In this document: positions 44,401 to 55,899 of the stretch, piece after piece
How the letters are laid out: every line of letters starts with the position of its first letter
How positions within the stretch are numbered: the stretch's first letter is position 1
Assembly (NCBI RefSeq): GCF_001540865.1
Contig: NC_033622.1
Location: 778,220-842,219, forward strand
Source of the DNA: Ananas comosus
Taxonomy: Eukaryota > Streptophyta > Magnoliopsida > Poales > Bromeliaceae
Direction: 5' to 3'
DNA: 64,000 bases
Made by a program: the position numbers and the translations under genes
The notes under the pieces: generated by a model
The model's database searches: none
What the model saw: only the letters and a program-made list of their open reading frames with translations
What the model was told of the DNA's origin: nothing

Positions 44401-45080
44401 TTTGAGCCATAAATGAGCCTCAAAAGAACACCCTTTTAGGGCACTCTTTCATCTGAATTAATAATTAATTTGAGTGGGAATCCATGCATGCACTATCATT
44501 GTATTGATAAATTACGTCGCTCGAGGAATGAGATGCTTTTCACGAAATTTGATGCTCAATCCTTTTGAGAGAGGAATTAATATTAATAGGATTTTCTTTT
44601 CTTTTTTTTTTTTTTTTGTATATTGTTGATGACTCAGCAATTCTATTCATCAGAATTTGATAAAATCTTTCGGGTATCCAAAGTATTATTACAAAAAGTG
44701 AAAACGGTGGCTTTATTTTGTTGATACGTGAAAATAAACAACCGTTAAAATATCTGATCGGCATTCAGTGACGGGCTTTAAAAGGTTCCGTGATCAAACT
44801 CAAAACCTTTTACTGTACTTAGGCTATAGCATCGTTTGAGATTGTGAGAAGATTAGATTACAAGTGGTGAGAAAATTCGATAACAAAATACTCTGCTGTT
44901 CTTGTACACAATACCGTGTTCTGCATATTGCAGTGAGTCAGTTAAAATATAATTTTACTATCCCACCGTAGAATATAGAAGCATATTTTTATATATTTTT
45001 GCGTTAACTTTATTTTATCTAGTGTTAGATGAACCTTAATACCGAACGGGCCCTTAATCCAGGATTTGGAATCAGTTTTC
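41477..45080. other. Large AT-rich intergenic stretch
   Basis: No gene recognised. It holds a diverged tandem duplication at 42592-42971 (listed separately), an (ATT)n run near 43470 and CGAATTATTCG-type motifs at 44040-44360 related to 29560-29700. Confidence 0.5.
42592..42971. repeat. Diverged tandem duplication of about 190 bases
   Basis: Unit 1 (about 42590-42774) and unit 2 (about 42775-42971) share TAATACAT(C/T)TGAAAATT, GATATTTAGA(A/G)CAGTT, TTCATTCTGTTA/TTTATTCTGTTA and AAAAGAGTG..CGAAAAG(A/G)AGGTCAA. Overall noticeably diverged, so old. Confidence 0.8.
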
Positions 45081-45969
45081 TGATGGGCCATTGGACTTGT
45101 TTTAAAACAAATTTCAGATGTTTTGGATATGAGTGGCCCGTTTGGGCCCATTAGGCTTGGCCCATTCACATAATTGTTGAGCAAATATGGGTGGTTTCAA
45201 ATTAACTAAAACGTTAGGGGCTTATGTGAAAACTTGGTAGGTCTAGAATGTCGTACGGTATATACACTTGTACCTGTAACTCGCTGTACGCTGTGCGTCG
45301 GAAGACTCTGGATCCTTCCATCAAATCCATCTAAGGCGCTCGATCTACCGTCCGATCGTAAATGGACGGTCACGAACGCGTCAATATTGTCACATAGCAC
45401 CACCCCTTCCTCCTCCCCTTCACAATTAACAACTCTCTCTCTCTCTCTCTCTCTCTCGTCTTTCTCGCTCTTCACCCACCCCCCCAAATCCCGAGAAGCG
45501 TCCGATCCCGATCGCTCCTCCGCCCTCGGATCGATCACCGCCGTCCAAGGCCCCTCCTCGTCGGAGATCGGCGACAGGTTCCCCCTCTATTTGCGATCTC
45601 GATTCGTTGTTAGCGTTATCATCTGAATCCATGTGAGGACAATTTCTTGAATCGGCTTTGCCCTAGATTCTTATACCTCTCGTTCGTTTCATTTTCTCTT
45701 TTGAATCGCATGTGTAATGCGTAAACTTTGGAAAAATTGTATTTAGAGTGGGAATTGTGTGCTTCTGTTAGGGTTTCTTCAAGCAATTTGTGTTCTTTTT
45801 GATTACTACGAAGGATATACTCTTAAAACTCTGCGAATTTGGGTCTAAATGAGGTTCGATGTTTAAAATTTAGTCTATTTTGCAGAAAAATTGAGATCAA
45901 ATAGGGGTTTTGAGGGGTTACTTGGAGGGTTAAAGTTGTGGCTTTTGTTCACGGGACCGGATATTGTCA
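45081..45969 (+). promoter_or_regulatory. Promoter and 5' leader of the E2 gene
   Basis: Several TGGGCC/GGCCCA site II-type motifs (45086, 45134-45165) lie upstream; these are frequent in promoters of plant housekeeping genes. A CT-rich leader including (CT)n at 45433-45458 follows, typical of plant 5' UTRs. A 5'-UTR intron is possible (GACAG|GT near 45577, TTGCAG near 45886) but not proven. Confidence 0.5.
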
Positions 45970-48900
45970 ATGGCGGAGAGGGGTTGTGTTAAGCGCCTTC
46001 AAAGGGAGTATCATGCCCTATGTAAGGTATGATCAACTCTTTTTCCATGCGATTACTTTTGATTATTTTAAGGCTTTACAGTTTTATTTTGCAAACCCTA
46101 GATGGAATCTCGACCAATGACCATAACGTGGGTCGGACTCTCTGAACTCTGTGGAAAGCAGGGTTTTACAAGCTTTACTTTTATAAATTTATGCACTTCT
46201 GCTTGTTTTAGTTGCAATTCACCACCTTTTTGATAGGGATCGGTAATTTTTTAGTTATAGCCTTCCGTTTTGGCGTAAGGTTGTGCTTTTCTTTTGCGAA
46301 ATGTTCATGGAATTTGACAAACGAACCCTAACGTGCATCACACTTTCTGAAATTTGCGGAAAACTGAATTGTACAAGTTTTATGCTTATAAGTTTTTGCA
46401 CTCATGCCTTGTTTTAGTAGTAGTGCAGTACCTTTTGATGAGGTGCTATGCTTTATGCTTCTATTTGAATAATGTTACTTCATCATTTGCAATATTTGCA
46501 GGAGCCGCCACCTCAAATTGTTGCTCGTCCTTCTCCTAGTGATATTCTTGATTGGCGTACGTATGCTCTTTCATGATTCCCCATATGCTTTCCATCATTG
46601 TTCTTGCCATTCAGATATGTATTTGTAGTTTTGAAATTATATACACATCAAGATTCAAGTATCCTTATTTGAGATTTTAGAGGTTCGAGTTCTAAGATTG
46701 CTTGTGTAAAGTTTGATATGACGGTTGGTTGTAAGCTTGGTATTGCAAATATTTTTTTTTGTGTGAAACTCAGTATAGTTTTACCTGTGCTTTTATTCTT
46801 AGAAGCCTTCAGACAGAAATACTGCTTAGATATTCTTGTCACCTTTCAAATTGGTGCATCTTGAGCTGTTCTTTAATTTTAAGTGGAACTCATTATTCCT
46901 TCTTCTCTCTCTCTCTCTCAGATTTTGTTCTTGAAGGAAGTGAGGGCACACCATTTGCAGGTAAAATAGGGAACATATGTCAAGTCCAAGGTCTAAATCA
47001 TTGGTTTCAATTTTTTCTCCACATTGATGCTTCCTTTCGACAAATTTGTGAACTCTCGATTTGGTTTAACCTGTTGACGAGAAGAGTCTTAAGGTTTTCT
47101 TCAAAGGAAATCACATTTTCAACCTAATTATTGTATTTGATTGAAAAGGATGCTTTTTGGTCAAAATTTATGGAAACCGGCTGAAAGTGGGCAAAGATGG
47201 CTCAAACCGTGAATTTCGAAATGCTAAATGTCCCAAAATTTTACATTAGTTTTGCTTGGAACTATCAAATTTCAGCTGAAACTTAAATCCTTTTAGTATA
47301 TTGCAGTAAATGGTTGTGAATTTTCAGATTATTGCCATTTTTCTTACTTGGTGTTATGTGTTATTTATTGGTGTCCTCGCGGTAGCTTTTTTTAATTAAA
47401 TTTGTTGTTAGCAGAAATACATACTTTCATTTTGCTTTGTTTTGAAAGTTCACATGCTTGACTGTATATATATGTATTTTTTGTTGATTGGCAATGAAGG
47501 TGGGTATTACTATGGAAAACTTAAATTTCCACCCGATTATCCATTCAAACCTCCCAGTATCAGGTAATATTCCGTACACCTGTTTTATTGTAAATAATGT
47601 TATTTTAAGTTCTTCCACTTTTCTAATATAATTTTTCTTGGCATTTCTCTCTGGGTTAGTATGATTACTCCCAATGGACGATTTGCCCCTCACAAGAAAA
47701 TATGTTTATCAATGAGTGATTGTAAGTATGAACAGTATTGCATGTTTGTTAATCTGGTGTGTTATGGAACTTGTAGACCTAATTTTGTTTCTCCTTTCAT
47801 TCAGTTCATCCGGAGTCTTGGAATCCAATGTGGTCTGTATCAAGGTAAGAGTAACTAATGAAGTTTGTGTATATGTATCTCGATATGTGTAAAGTTTTGC
47901 TTTTTACAATCACAAATATCTTGTCTCATGATTCTGACTTCTATTTGTTGATGCAGCATTCTCACGGGACTTCTGTCCTTCATGGTGAGTTTCTTTTCTC
48001 ATCACCTCTGTTGGCTTTAACCAGACCAACATCTTTAAAGCATGGGTACATGTATATTATACCTTTCCATCTTGATTTATTATGTATTGGTAAGAGTGTG
48101 TTATCTTTGGCCGGGATGTAAAACTTGTGTCATTTTATTCCTACCTTTATCCTTTCATTCTGTTTGCAGCATCTGAAATGATAATAGTTACGATTTTTCA
48201 GCTACTTACATTTAGAGCCCTGATTTGTATAAAGGCTGCTGTGACATGCACCGTAGCTCCAAAAAGTTGGGAGTTGGAACAGATCTTAGAGGAGTTCTAA
48301 GCAGAGGTTCTTGTACAGAGTTTTTCATTCAAGTCTGAGATGTTTGGTTAGAACGTTTCCGTGGTTTGAGAAATCTATTGTGGTTCTGTTGGCAGAGTTA
48401 AGGACTGAAAGACTTGGGACATAATTTTTTGAATTCTTTGTCAAGACAATCATTACTCCCTGAAAGAAACCCTGGATTGAATTGAAGTGTCTTCAAGTCT
48501 AGCATCATAGAACCACAGCCAATGCTTTTTATTGAAAATCTGTTTCTTTCAGTACTATTAATACAGATGAAATATGAAGAACCTGCTCTCTATCTTTCTC
48601 TGTATCAAATTATTGATTTCCTGACTTTTCATTCTGATGCTTGTGCATATAGATGGATGATGGTCAGACCACTGGTAGCATTAGGACATCAGATGATGAG
48701 AAGCGGCGATTAGCTAAGGATTCACTTGCTTACAACTGTGAGAGGTAAATTCTTTCATCTTAATATTTATTTGTTCCATGATGTGTCTTGATACTTTCAT
48801 AGCTCTCTATGGCTTTTCTTCCTATTATTACCTAAACATGTAATGTACATGTTTCTGAGAGGTCAATTTCATTTAATGCTGTCTCCTTGCATATTCATGC

Positions 48901-50024
48901 TAATATATGCACCATGACATGCCTTGATATTTGTACTTCTGTACAAGTTTTCCTTCAGGTAATTGTCACGCACTAAATAATAAGTATAAGAAGAATATTT
49001 CATTTTAATATGCGTGAGATTGTAGGTCTTTAGAAAGGCAATCACATTTTTAATGCTGTATCTTGCTTTATTAAACCATCATAATTATGCTACTTGCAGA
49101 ATATTATAGTGGCTAGGAGAAATTTGAGGTTTGTTTATTCTCTTTGATGGGTGTTATTCTACCCCATAGGTAGCACTTTCTCGCATGCAATCAATTTAGT
49201 TTTGTTTCATTTTCAAACATTTTCAGTATTTGATTGAACTAAAAGTAAAGTGGCAAAAAGGCAAAAATTGTTGATTTCAGCTGAGGATGAAATAATATTC
49301 GGTGAGATAAAATCGTAATCTGGGTGATGCTATTCGAATAAAATTGCAGTTTAGCCATGGCATAAAGGGTGCCTTGCCTTTCTTTCTTGGCCTAAGTTAC
49401 TCTGTATTAAAGGAAATATAAGTTGGTAACGAACACCCCCTGTCGGAAGAAGTGAGTCAATGAATCTTCCTTAATGAATCTTCCTTTCTTTACACAATAG
49501 GTGAAGTGCATATGATGATGCATTAAGCTTGGTTGAGTTATGTATTTTTAAGCGTCCAATTCAACCTATAAATTGTGGATAATTGATTGATTGCAATGTA
49601 TCATCCGATGCATCACATTCTGTGTAATATCTCTCTATCATAGAAGCGCCTAGCAGACTGACGTTTCTATGTGCCATAACTTATCTTGCAACTAAAATGT
49701 TAACGTAACCTTTCACCTGTCGGAATCAACAGCAAAAACTGCCCGAACTTCAAGAAGCTGTTCCCGGAATACGTAGAGAAGTACAGAGAACAACAGGTGC
49801 CAGATCACCATCCCATGCCACCGCCGGTGCTTCCGGAGAATGCGGCACCCCCTCCTCCCCCCGCAGTCGTGCGAGCTCCGGTGGTTGCGGACGAAGATAG
49901 GCGAGTACTAAACAACAATAACGCTGGCAAGAGGAGGCAGAAAACGCAAGTGCCCTTTTGGCTTCTGCTTCTGTTGATATCGGTGTTCGGCGTGGTAATG
50001 GCCTTGCCCCTGCTGCAACTCTGA
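45970..50024 (+). CDS. UBC34: Membrane-anchored E2 ubiquitin-conjugating enzyme, UBC33/UBC34 (UBE2J2) type
   Basis: Nine exons with GT..AG borders: 45970-46026, 46502-46556, 46922-46960, 47500-47563, 47660-47721, 47805-47844, 47957-47984, 48653-48744, 49733-50024, giving 242 residues with no lesion. The UBC fold starts [40 protein letters not shown] precedes the catalytic Cys at about residue 87 in [15 protein letters not shown], followed by [14 protein letters not shown]. The family lacks the classic HPN motif and has TPNGRF instead. The C-terminus has a Pro/Ala-rich linker, a basic KRRQK stretch and one hydrophobic helix ending [10 protein letters not shown], a tail anchor for the ER membrane with the catalytic domain in the cytosol. 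UBE2J2-type E2s charge ubiquitin for ER-associated degradation. The terminal motif separates UBC33/34 from UBC32; between 33 and 34 I cannot decide. Confidence 0.95.
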
Positions 50025-51050
50025 TAATGCCCTCTGCCCTCCGCCCTCCGGATAGTAATATCTTAACGGCGGGGAGAACGTTTTTCAGTACAAAATTACG
50101 GATCCCTAGATTTGTCTACCTGCAGAATTTTGTATAGTTAGTTCGTTCTGGAGTGGTCGAACCTTGTGCTCGCCTTCGTTGGGTTTGTATCTCATCTTGA
50201 CGAACTCAGATGAAATATGTCAACCGCCTTCCTTAATCTTTCGTCTCTCCGATTAGCTGCATGATGGAACTGCTTTTTTGTCGACTTTTCTTCGAGTATC
50301 GTTACTAGTGCCTTCATATTGAGTTGTCAAGATCTATCAACTACCTCATTAAGAATGCTGTAATTCAAATTTGTTCAGATTGGGTAATTATGAATTGCGG
50401 AGTGCGAAGCCCTTGCAGTTATTCACGGTGAACGCAAACATTTGAATTGTGTGTGGCGTGTTATCAGGGAATCCGTAAATAAAAATTTGGACCTGCAATG
50501 TTGAGGTATCTCCACAAACACATCCTGGGCATAAGAACTTAAAAAGTTGCAGCGCGATAAATGGCGGATCGATCGGCGTTACGAAGGAGACCGACCATTT
50601 TCATCAAATTTTTATCAAAATTAAATTTTGTGTGGTAAACAGTGATAGATCATCCATTACGGAATAAATTTAAAACAAATTATGCGCAATAATACAAGCT
50701 TATAATAGGAAGCCAAAAGAAGGAAATAAATAAAAGAAAACCTAGCTGTACAATTTTGCATCGACTGCTGCTACTACTGCTACATCTCTCGCAGTCGATT
50801 CCTCCTCTTTTTGAATCAAAATAATCGACCAAAAAAACCAAAAAAAAATTTCAAAAAAAAAAAAAAATGAAAATAAAAGAAAATAAAAAATTCTGGCGAT
50901 CGGCGAGCAACCAATCCGTCTCAGAACCCCCTCATCAACATGCACATACTAATAGTAATATTATTATGTTTTTCCGGAATAAAAATCCCATCTTTTTCCC
51001 CCGAACCTCTCCCTTCCTCCTCCCCGGAAACCCTAATCCTAACCCTAACC
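50025..51050. other. 3' region of the E2 gene and spacer to the ATL gene
   Basis: The E2 3' UTR is followed by unremarkable sequence; the part next to 51050 is the 3' UTR of the minus-strand ATL gene. Telomere-like CCTAACCCTAACCCTA and AAACCCTAA (telo-box) lie at about 51028-51053. Confidence 0.55.
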
Positions 51051-51954
51051 CTAGCTCGTCGGCGTCCTCGGCGTCCTCGGCGTGGCCGCTCCTCCGACGG
51101 TACCCTGCTCGATGTCGCCCCCTCTAGGGCTACACGACGACCCCATCGCCTGTTTCCCACGGCTCAGCAGCCTCCTCAGCGACCTCAGCCTCGCCGAGCT
51201 CGGCGGCGGCGGCGGCGGCGACTTCATCTCCTCCGCCGACATCCGGCTCACGGGCAATGGCGAGATCGGCGAGGGCGGCCCCCCCATGGCGCGCCTCGGG
51301 ATCTCGATCACGAGCTCCCTAGTCCTCGACGACGAGGGCTCGGACGAGCTCGGCGAGTTCCCCGCGTTGATCCGATCCTGCGTGCCCCAGAAGAGCACGT
51401 TGGTGGGGAAAATCGGCGGCTCCGCGGGCTCCGGCGCCGGGGCTCGGGCGGATTCGGCGCCGGCCTCGGCGGGGCTCGGCGAGGACTCGNTTGGGCAGGA
51501 GCCGCGCCTCCTCCCCCTCCGCCACCTCGCACAGGCACACGGCGCACTCCAGCGCCTCCTCCTCCTCCTTCCCCGCCCCCGCGCCTCCGCCCCCGCGGCG
51601 CCCGACGACGACGACCGGGAGCGCGGCGAGGGCGGCGGGGTCGAGGCCGCGGCGCGCGGGCGCGCCCCCCCCGAGGTCGGCTGCGAAGACGAGGCGCGTC
51701 CCGGAGCGGCCGCGGCGGAGGGGGTTGGGGCCGAGGTAGCGCCTCGCGTAGAGGTAGAGGAAGAAGACGAACACCACGACCATGAACAGGAACACGATCG
51801 CCGCCACCAGGATCTCGCTGCTTATCGTCACCGCCGGGGACGGCTCTCCCGCCATCTCCGGCACCGTCGGCACCGTCGGCATCGTCGGCACCGTCCTCAT
51901 CGTCGGCATCGTCGGCATCGTCGGCCGCGGGATTACCATCGCCTGCCGCGACAT
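51051..51954 (-). CDS. ATL-type RING-H2 E3 ubiquitin ligase, interrupted by an assembly gap
   Basis: Intronless. Start at 51954 (MSRQAMVIPRP). Then a (M/V)PT repeat coded by a 9-base minisatellite, one transmembrane helix (SSEILVAAIVFLFMVVVFVF then FLYLYARRYL), the GLD motif (GLDPAALAALP) and the first half of the RING (ECAVCLCEVAEGEEARLLP). At that point stands an N (51490). After it a different frame continues as ESSPSPAEAGAESARAPAPE and PAEPPIFPTNVLFWGTQDR, then a Ser/Pro-rich tail with RLRSLRRLLSRGK, to the stop at 51051. The second half of the RING (His, Cys and the WL..H..CP.CR block) is absent, so roughly 75-100 bases are missing at the N. The TM-GLD-RING order is diagnostic of the ATL family, which acts at membranes. 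Which ATL member is unclear. Confidence 0.88.
51855..51930. repeat. Coding minisatellite (GTCGGCA/CGTCGGC type) in the ATL gene
   Basis: Nine-base units of the form CGTCGGCAT/CGTCGGCAC are repeated in frame and code Met/Val-Pro-Thr repeats before the transmembrane helix. Length variation between alleles is likely and would stay in frame. Confidence 0.8.
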
Positions 51955-52199
51955 CGCCGGTGCTTCGCTCAAGCCAAAAAAGGTGCGATTTTTACCGACC
52001 CCTTCCCCTTCAAAATTGGATTTTTGTGATCGATCTCACTCAAAAGGCTCGTAAAAAATTTGGATTTTGAGACGTTGGTTACTCGAAAGATTGGATTTTT
52101 GGGTGCGGGTCTCTCACCAAATCGATCGATCTATCACAATTTGTCGAGATCTCGTATTGCATACCTCGAATTATGCTGCAAAAAAGCTTCGTGTTTTTA

Positions 52200-52202
52200 C
52201 GC

Positions 52203-52244
<42 letters not shown>

Positions 52245-52302
52245 CCCTCGCTCTTTTAGTTGGGGAATTTTATAGCCTAAAAAGAAGGGGATTTTAGAGA
52301 GA

Positions 52303-52337
<35 letters not shown>

Positions 52338-52340
52338 AGA
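52200..52340. repeat. Two (GA)n microsatellites in the ATL 5' region
   Basis: GA tracts at about 52206-52240 and 52300-52336, about 250-380 bases before the ATL start; on the transcript strand they are CT-rich, as is common in plant 5' leaders. Confidence 0.8.
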
Positions 52341-52499
52341 GGGAGCAGGAGAGAGGAAGGTGAGCAAACCAAACTGAGAGAGTGACGTTGATAATGATCG
52401 GATGGGAGTGATCAAATGCGTCAACAAAGATGACTTTTTTTGGGTTTGGTTTTGTTTTTGGTTTTGGTTTTTCATTTTCTTTTTTCTTTTTTCTTTTTT

Positions 52500-55279
52500 G
52501 TGGAACTTAAGAAGCGTTCAAAGGGGCTGCGGAGACCAGTGAGAAACGAAAGGGGAGAGAAGTTCATAGTTTGAATTGTTTTATGCTAATATTACTAAAA
52601 GTACTTCTCAAAATAAATAAATAAAAAGTATACAAAGTATGCTTTGGTTGCTTCTTCTTTCCTCTTTTTGTTCTTAATGTATGTTTTCTCTGTGGACTCG
52701 GTATTTGACACGGCTCCAAAATCTATAATTTGAAAGAGATATTCTAATTTTTGACTGGGGAATGTTTTGTATACTAGGCACCGTTTGATTTGGACATAAA
52801 CAAGAATTATTATAGAGATAGATACAAATATGGGATAAAAAAAATAACGTTTGGATAAAAATTGAATTATTTCCGGAGATAAAAAAAAAATAGCATTTGG
52901 ATAGATAGTATGAAATAAAAAAAATAATAAATAATTATATATAGAAAATAGAGGTGTTGGTAAGAATAGTTATACCAATTTATTTCAGGTATCCGATAAT
53001 TACTATTCTCAGATAAAAAATTAGCGTTAGGGTTACGTTTTGTTCACCGTAAATTAAACTGAAAAATTATTTTCACTATAAAAAGTATTTTCGCTTGTTT
53101 GATTTTGAAAAAAGGTTAATTTTTTTATTTTTTTGCTGTTTTTGGACGAAAACGAGAACTCAGACTGTGTAAAATTTTTTATTTATTTTTCTGTTGAATC
53201 AAATAAATATGATTTTTTTTTCCAATCAAACAAATATCAATGCAAATTTATTTTTTTCCCTATAAATCAGACATTACAAAATATAAAATTTTTGTTTCAC
53301 GAAAAATTATTTTTCACGATTTTACGTTAAACCAAACAGATCATTACATGGATTAAAAACAACATCATCTACGCATCCTAAATTTCATAAAAGTTTAATT
53401 TTATTATTTTTAGCATTATTTATTTAGTAATAAGGTGATTTTAAATATATCTTACACATATAGTTGAAATTTATAAATTTTGAGATAATAATAGCAATAG
53501 AATCATATTGAAATAGTACGAAATTTAATTTTTCAATTCGTATTTAATCGTGTCGATCGTCGATTCGCATGACCCTTCATTAGATGCAATAAAAAAAGTA
53601 TCAAAAAGTTGGTACTTCTAAAAATATTTTAGCATATAGCTATATATATTATTTTATTTTATTATTAAAAAATATTAGATTTAATGTATGAACTTATTGT
53701 AGATTTATTAAACTTGTTAATTCTCTTCTATGAAAAGCTAATCGAACTCATCTGATATATTCTATCATTAACAATTATAACACTGCCAATATGGTTACAC
53801 TAACAAGTTACAAAATAAGATCAAATATTTTGTTTATTTATTATGTATCATATTTTAGAAGTTCGTGCAATATATCTACGTATTTCATATGTATTTATCT
53901 TTACTTAATACCCCATCAACATCTTTTAGTTTTTTACTATTAAATGTTTTCCAACTTTACATCAAAGCCCAAAACAATAAATAAATAAAATATACTACTA
54001 CCATTTTGTATAGTTGAGTGTTACCATGCATGCTCATCTAAGCAAAATATGCATGTCATTTATATTAATTAATTAATTATACTCCACAACACAAGGGATA
54101 AAAAGTAGGTCGTTATAGGTGGTAGTTTGTTTGTTGGTGTGATAGGTTTTCTTTTTAATTCATAAAGATCGAAGTATAAAAATCTAGTGACTGATATTTT
54201 TTTAAAATTTTTTTATACTAACCATAAAGCCATTTTCAAATATTTTAAAATCACCAAAAATAAACTAGATTCATACATTTTCCTCTGCTTCGTGTACAGC
54301 AATATAGTACTCTTTTTATTAGATTAGAATCATGTTGTTTATTTGATTACAATAACTATTATTATATTTTAAATATCTTGTCAGATTAGGAGTATGTTTA
54401 ATATTTAATTTTTAATCATAATATGATTACTATCCTACAATTATAGAAATTCTTTTGGTTTATTATTGTTGTTTTTTTGTCCTTTCCTCCTCAAAGCATG
54501 GCTCCAATTTTCAGAGGATTTTGACCTTGTGGATCCATTTCTCACGTACAGTCCCCGTGAATGGTGGTGGTAACTATTCTTCAATTATGTCATATTATTA
54601 TCATGAGATTATTTTAAGTGGTGATTGGACCTATATTTTCACCAAATTTCGTACGTGCTAATACCCCTACTTTTCTTTAGCAAAATGCTTTAGATTCCAC
54701 AAAAGATTCTATACAACATTACTAACATGTTAACACACTCGCGCACTATATTTGACGCACTTTTAAAATCTTATATAAGTATTTCAAGATCAGGATTTAA
54801 TTTATTATATATGTTTTACTATGTTGAAAAGATAACACATACCAAAAAAATTAAATCGTATACTCCTATTTCTTACGATGTGAATGGAATTATTATTTGT
54901 TTTCCGTATCATTAATTTTTAGAATTGTTCGATGCTGAGGTAATAGATCTTAAAGCCGTATAATTAATTATCTGTAAAGTCACATAATCGTGTCAACCAG
55001 TGGGGTCTAAATCTGGGACTTAATGAAAAAAAAAAAGAAAAAAGAAAGAGAGACAAAAAAAAAAAAAAAAGAAAGAAGAAGAAAAGACAAGAAAGGCACT
55101 GCCAGCCAATAAGGAGACCGACGACCACAAAAGGCGCGGAGCCGAGCAGGACCAAAACCAAAACATGTTGACTCTTTTTCGGGTATTATTAGTCACACAA
55201 ATATTCAATAATTGTACCGGTGCTCATTTAAGTTACCCTTCCGTTTCCTAATTTCAAAGCATGGGTTAGAATAGTACTC

Positions 55280-55314
<35 letters not shown>

Positions 55315-55390
55315 GAGAGAGATGCATCACATGCAGATAAATATTATTGAAAACACAGTTGTTTGTAAAAAGCAATATTTTCCATGATGG
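52500..55390. other. AT-rich intergenic stretch with MITE-like pieces
   Basis: Bases 53026-53345 have imperfect inverted ends (GTTTTGTTCACCGTAAATTA and inverted TGTTTGGTTTAACGTAAAAT) and look like a MITE; GCACCGTTTGATTTGG near 52780 could be an end of another. A GA microsatellite lies at 55280-55322. No gene recognised. Confidence 0.45.
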
Positions 55391-55402
55391 TACTATTATA
55401 AG

Positions 55403-55632
55403 GAACTAGGCTACTATACTATTAACAGCACAAAATCATTAGTACTATCAAATTTTTGGCCATTAGGTTAAGAAATATGCGGTTAAGATGATGTGAGCTC
55501 TCTAGGGTTGAGTAGGTGGTTTGTTGAATAATATGATCTAACGGATGAAAATGATCAAAAGGATAGATCTAACGGCGAAAAATTTGGTAGCACCAAGTGC
55601 TTCGTGCTATTAATAGCATAGTAGCCGGACTC
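55403..55632. mobile_element. Short foldback MITE, copy G
   Basis: E/F-type element with ends GAACTAGGCTACTATACTAT and inverted GAGTCCGGCTACTATGCTAT. It is flanked left by CTATTATAAG (55393-55402) and right by the identical 10 bases (55633-55642), a target duplication of 9-10 bp as made by Mutator-like transposases. Confidence 0.85.
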
Positions 55633-55642
55633 CTATTATAAG

Positions 55643-55889
55643 ACTAGGGCTACTATACTTTTATAAGTATAGACACTTTTATACTCATAAATTTTCGACC
55701 GTTGGGTGAAAAAATGTACGGTTAGGATAATAATGACCCGTAATTAAGATGATAGTAATCGGGTAGGATTGAGTGGGTGATTGTTTGAACAGAATGATCT
55801 AACGATTGAAGATGATCAAAATGATAGATCTAATAGCTAAAAGTACAAAGAAAATCTATACTCGTAAGAGTATTATAGCAGCCGGACTC
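55643..55889. mobile_element. Short foldback MITE, copy H, with altered stem
   Basis: It starts directly after copy G's right target repeat, with GGGCTACTATACTT and the stem TTTATAAGTATA..TATACTCATAAA. It ends TAGCAGCCGGACTC, followed by CTATTATAGA (55890-55899), a third near copy of the flanking repeat. The core GGTTAGGATAAT/GGGTTGAGTGGG type is shared with copies E-G, but the stem is that of element I. Confidence 0.8.
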
Positions 55890-55899
55890 CTATTATAGA

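Noticed and set aside
50742..50945. 67-codon Phe-rich minus-strand frame
   Set aside because: Translation of A/T-rich 3' UTR sequence of the ATL gene.
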